Source of the DNA: Chlamydiales bacterium
GTDB taxonomy: Bacteria; Chlamydiota; Chlamydiia; Chlamydiales; JAAKFR01
Direction of reading: 5' to 3'
DNA length: 35,134 nucleotides
NCBI GenBank assembly: GCA_022601535.1
Contig: JAJACK010000006.1
Span: forward strand, 1-35,134
In this document: positions 34,313-35,134 of the stretch, piece after piece
Layout: every line of letters starts with the position of its first letter
How positions within the stretch are numbered: position 1 is the stretch's first letter
Notes under the pieces: model-generated
Databases searched by the model: none
Seen by the model: only the letters and a program-made list of their open reading frames with translations
What the model was told of the DNA's origin: nothing
Program-made: the position numbers and the translations under genes

Positions 34313-34407
34313 AAGGGGCTACTCTATAGAACTCTCGTTATTCCGTAAACCCAAACAAAAAAATTTACTTTGCAAAAAATCATCTATCTTTTTAATTTTC
34401 AGTGTGT

Positions 34408-34413
34408 TAAAAT
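34408..34413 (+). promoter_or_regulatory. Possible -10 element before the small exported protein gene
   Basis: TAAAAT lies nine bases before the ATG at 34423 in an AT-rich spacer. The -35 region 17 bases upstream (TATCTT) is poor. No ribosome-binding site follows it. Confidence 0.3.
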
Positions 34414-34422
34414 ATTTCTCTT

Positions 34423-34869
34423 ATGGGGAAGTTTCTTTTAGTCACACTCTTTTTAACAACTGTTGCCTTTGGGCGTCCTTACATGATGGTAGATTCAGAG
34501 CCGAGTATTGGCGGAGGGTTTCGGCAGACGAAAGGGCACCATGGGTTAGATCTTTCTTTAAGTGGTTCTCAGACTCATTCAGACCGTTGTTACAAAGCAA
34601 AATCGCTCTATCTTTTCTATCCAAAGCCAGAGCGTCAAAATCGGCTCTATTTTGGAGCGGGAGTATCGGGAAAAGGGAAAGCGAAAAAATTTCCAGTAGG
34701 AAGTTCTCAAGATGGGAATATGGCCTTTTCAGGGCCAACAGGGGAAGGGGTTGTTGGTTATGAGTTTCGTTCTCCCCGAGGGAAAACGAAACTCTTTACT
34801 CAACTTGAAACAAGCATGCCACGATCTGGTAAGCCAGAGATACGGGCCAAAATAGGTTTTGGTTTTTAA
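34423..34869 (+). CDS. Small exported protein, possible outer-membrane protein
   Basis: A 148-residue frame starting with a clear signal peptide (MGKFLLVTLFLTTVAFG, cleavage probably after the Gly before RPYMM). The mature part is Gly/Ser/Lys-rich with alternating polar-hydrophobic stretches (SLYLFYPKPE, RLYFGAGVSG, GVVGYEFRSP, KLFTQLETSM). It ends in KIGFGF with a terminal Phe, the signal for outer-membrane barrel insertion. I recognise no family. Divergent from the PreP gene across about 110 bases, monocistronic as far as visible. A small barrel or surface-associated protein is inference; export is well supported. Confidence 0.72.
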   Translation: MGKFLLVTLFLTTVAFGRPYMMVDSEPSIGGGFRQTKGHHGLDLSLSGSQTHSDRCYKAKSLYLFYPKPERQNRLYFGAGVSGKGKAKKFPVGSSQDGNMAFSGPTGEGVVGYEFRSPRGKTKLFTQLETSMPRSGKPEIRAKIGFGF

Positions 34870-35134
34870 AGATTGCTCAGACCAGTTGTAGATTGAAAGC
34901 GCGTTCTAAGACAACGGTTTTCTCAACATATCGTTACCCAAAAATACCCATTTATTGAAGGTTTTAGCCTTTCCAAATGTAACAACTACACATCCACCCC
35001 GGGGGGGGGTATGGAGCTGTCACAAACATCATCAGGACGAGGGTTCTTCCTCTGATTACGGCTTCTGAGATGTCAGGTCTGAGATTAAAAGGTTATTTGA
35101 ACCTGAGCCGAGCTGTGGATTGATAATTTTTGCA
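34870..35134. other. Gene-poor right end with a C4G9 tract
   Basis: No convincing gene start lies in these 265 bases. Bases 34997-35009 read CCCC followed by nine G. On the minus strand an open frame of about 25 codons (KIINPQLGSGSNNLL, ending QKP-stop) enters from the right edge, but it is too short to judge. Base composition is more GC-balanced than the preceding spacer. This may be the decayed end of a mobile element or of a gene beyond the window; I see no terminal inverted repeat. Confidence 0.4.

Noticed and set aside
1-35134. CRISPR arrays, tRNA, rRNA, tmRNA or RNase P RNA genes
   Set aside because: No regularly spaced repeats, T-arm-like GGTTCRA contexts outside coding sequence, or rRNA-like conserved blocks were seen by eye. 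A covariance-model scan was not possible.
35057-35134. Short minus-strand open frame entering from the right edge (KIINPQLGSGSNNLL...)
   Set aside because: Only about 25 codons are visible and no family is recognisable; it could be chance.

Overview
The window reads as a chromosomal segment of a chlamydia outside the classical Chlamydiaceae, i.e. an environmental member of the Chlamydiales (Simkania/Waddlia/Parachlamydia-like). This rests on gene content and order. From memory of the C. trachomatis map, I recognise the insulinase-plsB-cafA block (CT806-808), rpmF-plsX (CT810-811), glmM-glmS-tyrP-yccA-ftsY-sucC-sucD (CT815-822), htrA and the second M16 protease (CT823-824), and the pcnB-lpxB pair (CT410-411). 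A plant-chloroplast-type glycerol-3-phosphate acyltransferase and a TyrP-type transporter fit the same phylum. I cannot name the species from sequence alone.

Layout: (1) 1-904, the 5' part of an unknown gene with a basic Lys/Ala/Pro-rich tail, running off the left edge. (2) 1001-8083, minus-strand operon rng > plsB > exported M16 protease > proS, every junction overlapping. (3) 8319-9859, plus-strand operon yceD-rpmF-plsX. (4) 9843-15099, minus-strand operon DHCR24-like sterol reductase > pcnB > alpha/beta hydrolase > GT2 glycosyltransferase > lpxB > ychJ-like. It sits where Chlamydiaceae have the pmpD region. (5) 15138-18229, glmM-glmS. (6) 18216-21218, an unknown gene, a hotdog thioesterase, tyrP and a BI-1 family protein. 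(7) 21219-21522, a decayed DUF4143-type fragment plus the ftsY terminator. (8) 21523-25536, ftsY, and divergently sucC-sucD-M50 protease. (9) 25536-28519, an accessory island between sucCD and htrA. It holds a four-cysteine small ORF, an exported unknown protein, and a 666-residue protein with an Inc-like hydrophobic hairpin, an IQ motif and a lipase-type Ser motif. (10) 28642-34312, minus-strand operon PreP-like M16C protease > M20 dipeptidase > htrA. (11) 34423-34869, a small exported protein, then a gene-poor tail with a G9 run.

Functionally, most of the window is core envelope and housekeeping: UDP-GlcNAc synthesis (glmM, glmS), lipid A (lpxB), phospholipid (plsX, plsB), RNA processing (rng, pcnB), protein targeting (ftsY), the TCA cycle (sucCD), and a cluster of exported or processing proteases. 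The accessory content is host-interaction-like: the Inc/IQ/lipase protein, the sterol reductase homologue and the exported unknowns. The most notable observations are the Inc-IQ-lipase protein, a 19-bp direct repeat flanking the 986-bp AT-rich insert beside it, and the DHCR24-like sterol reductase inside a lipid A/tRNA operon.
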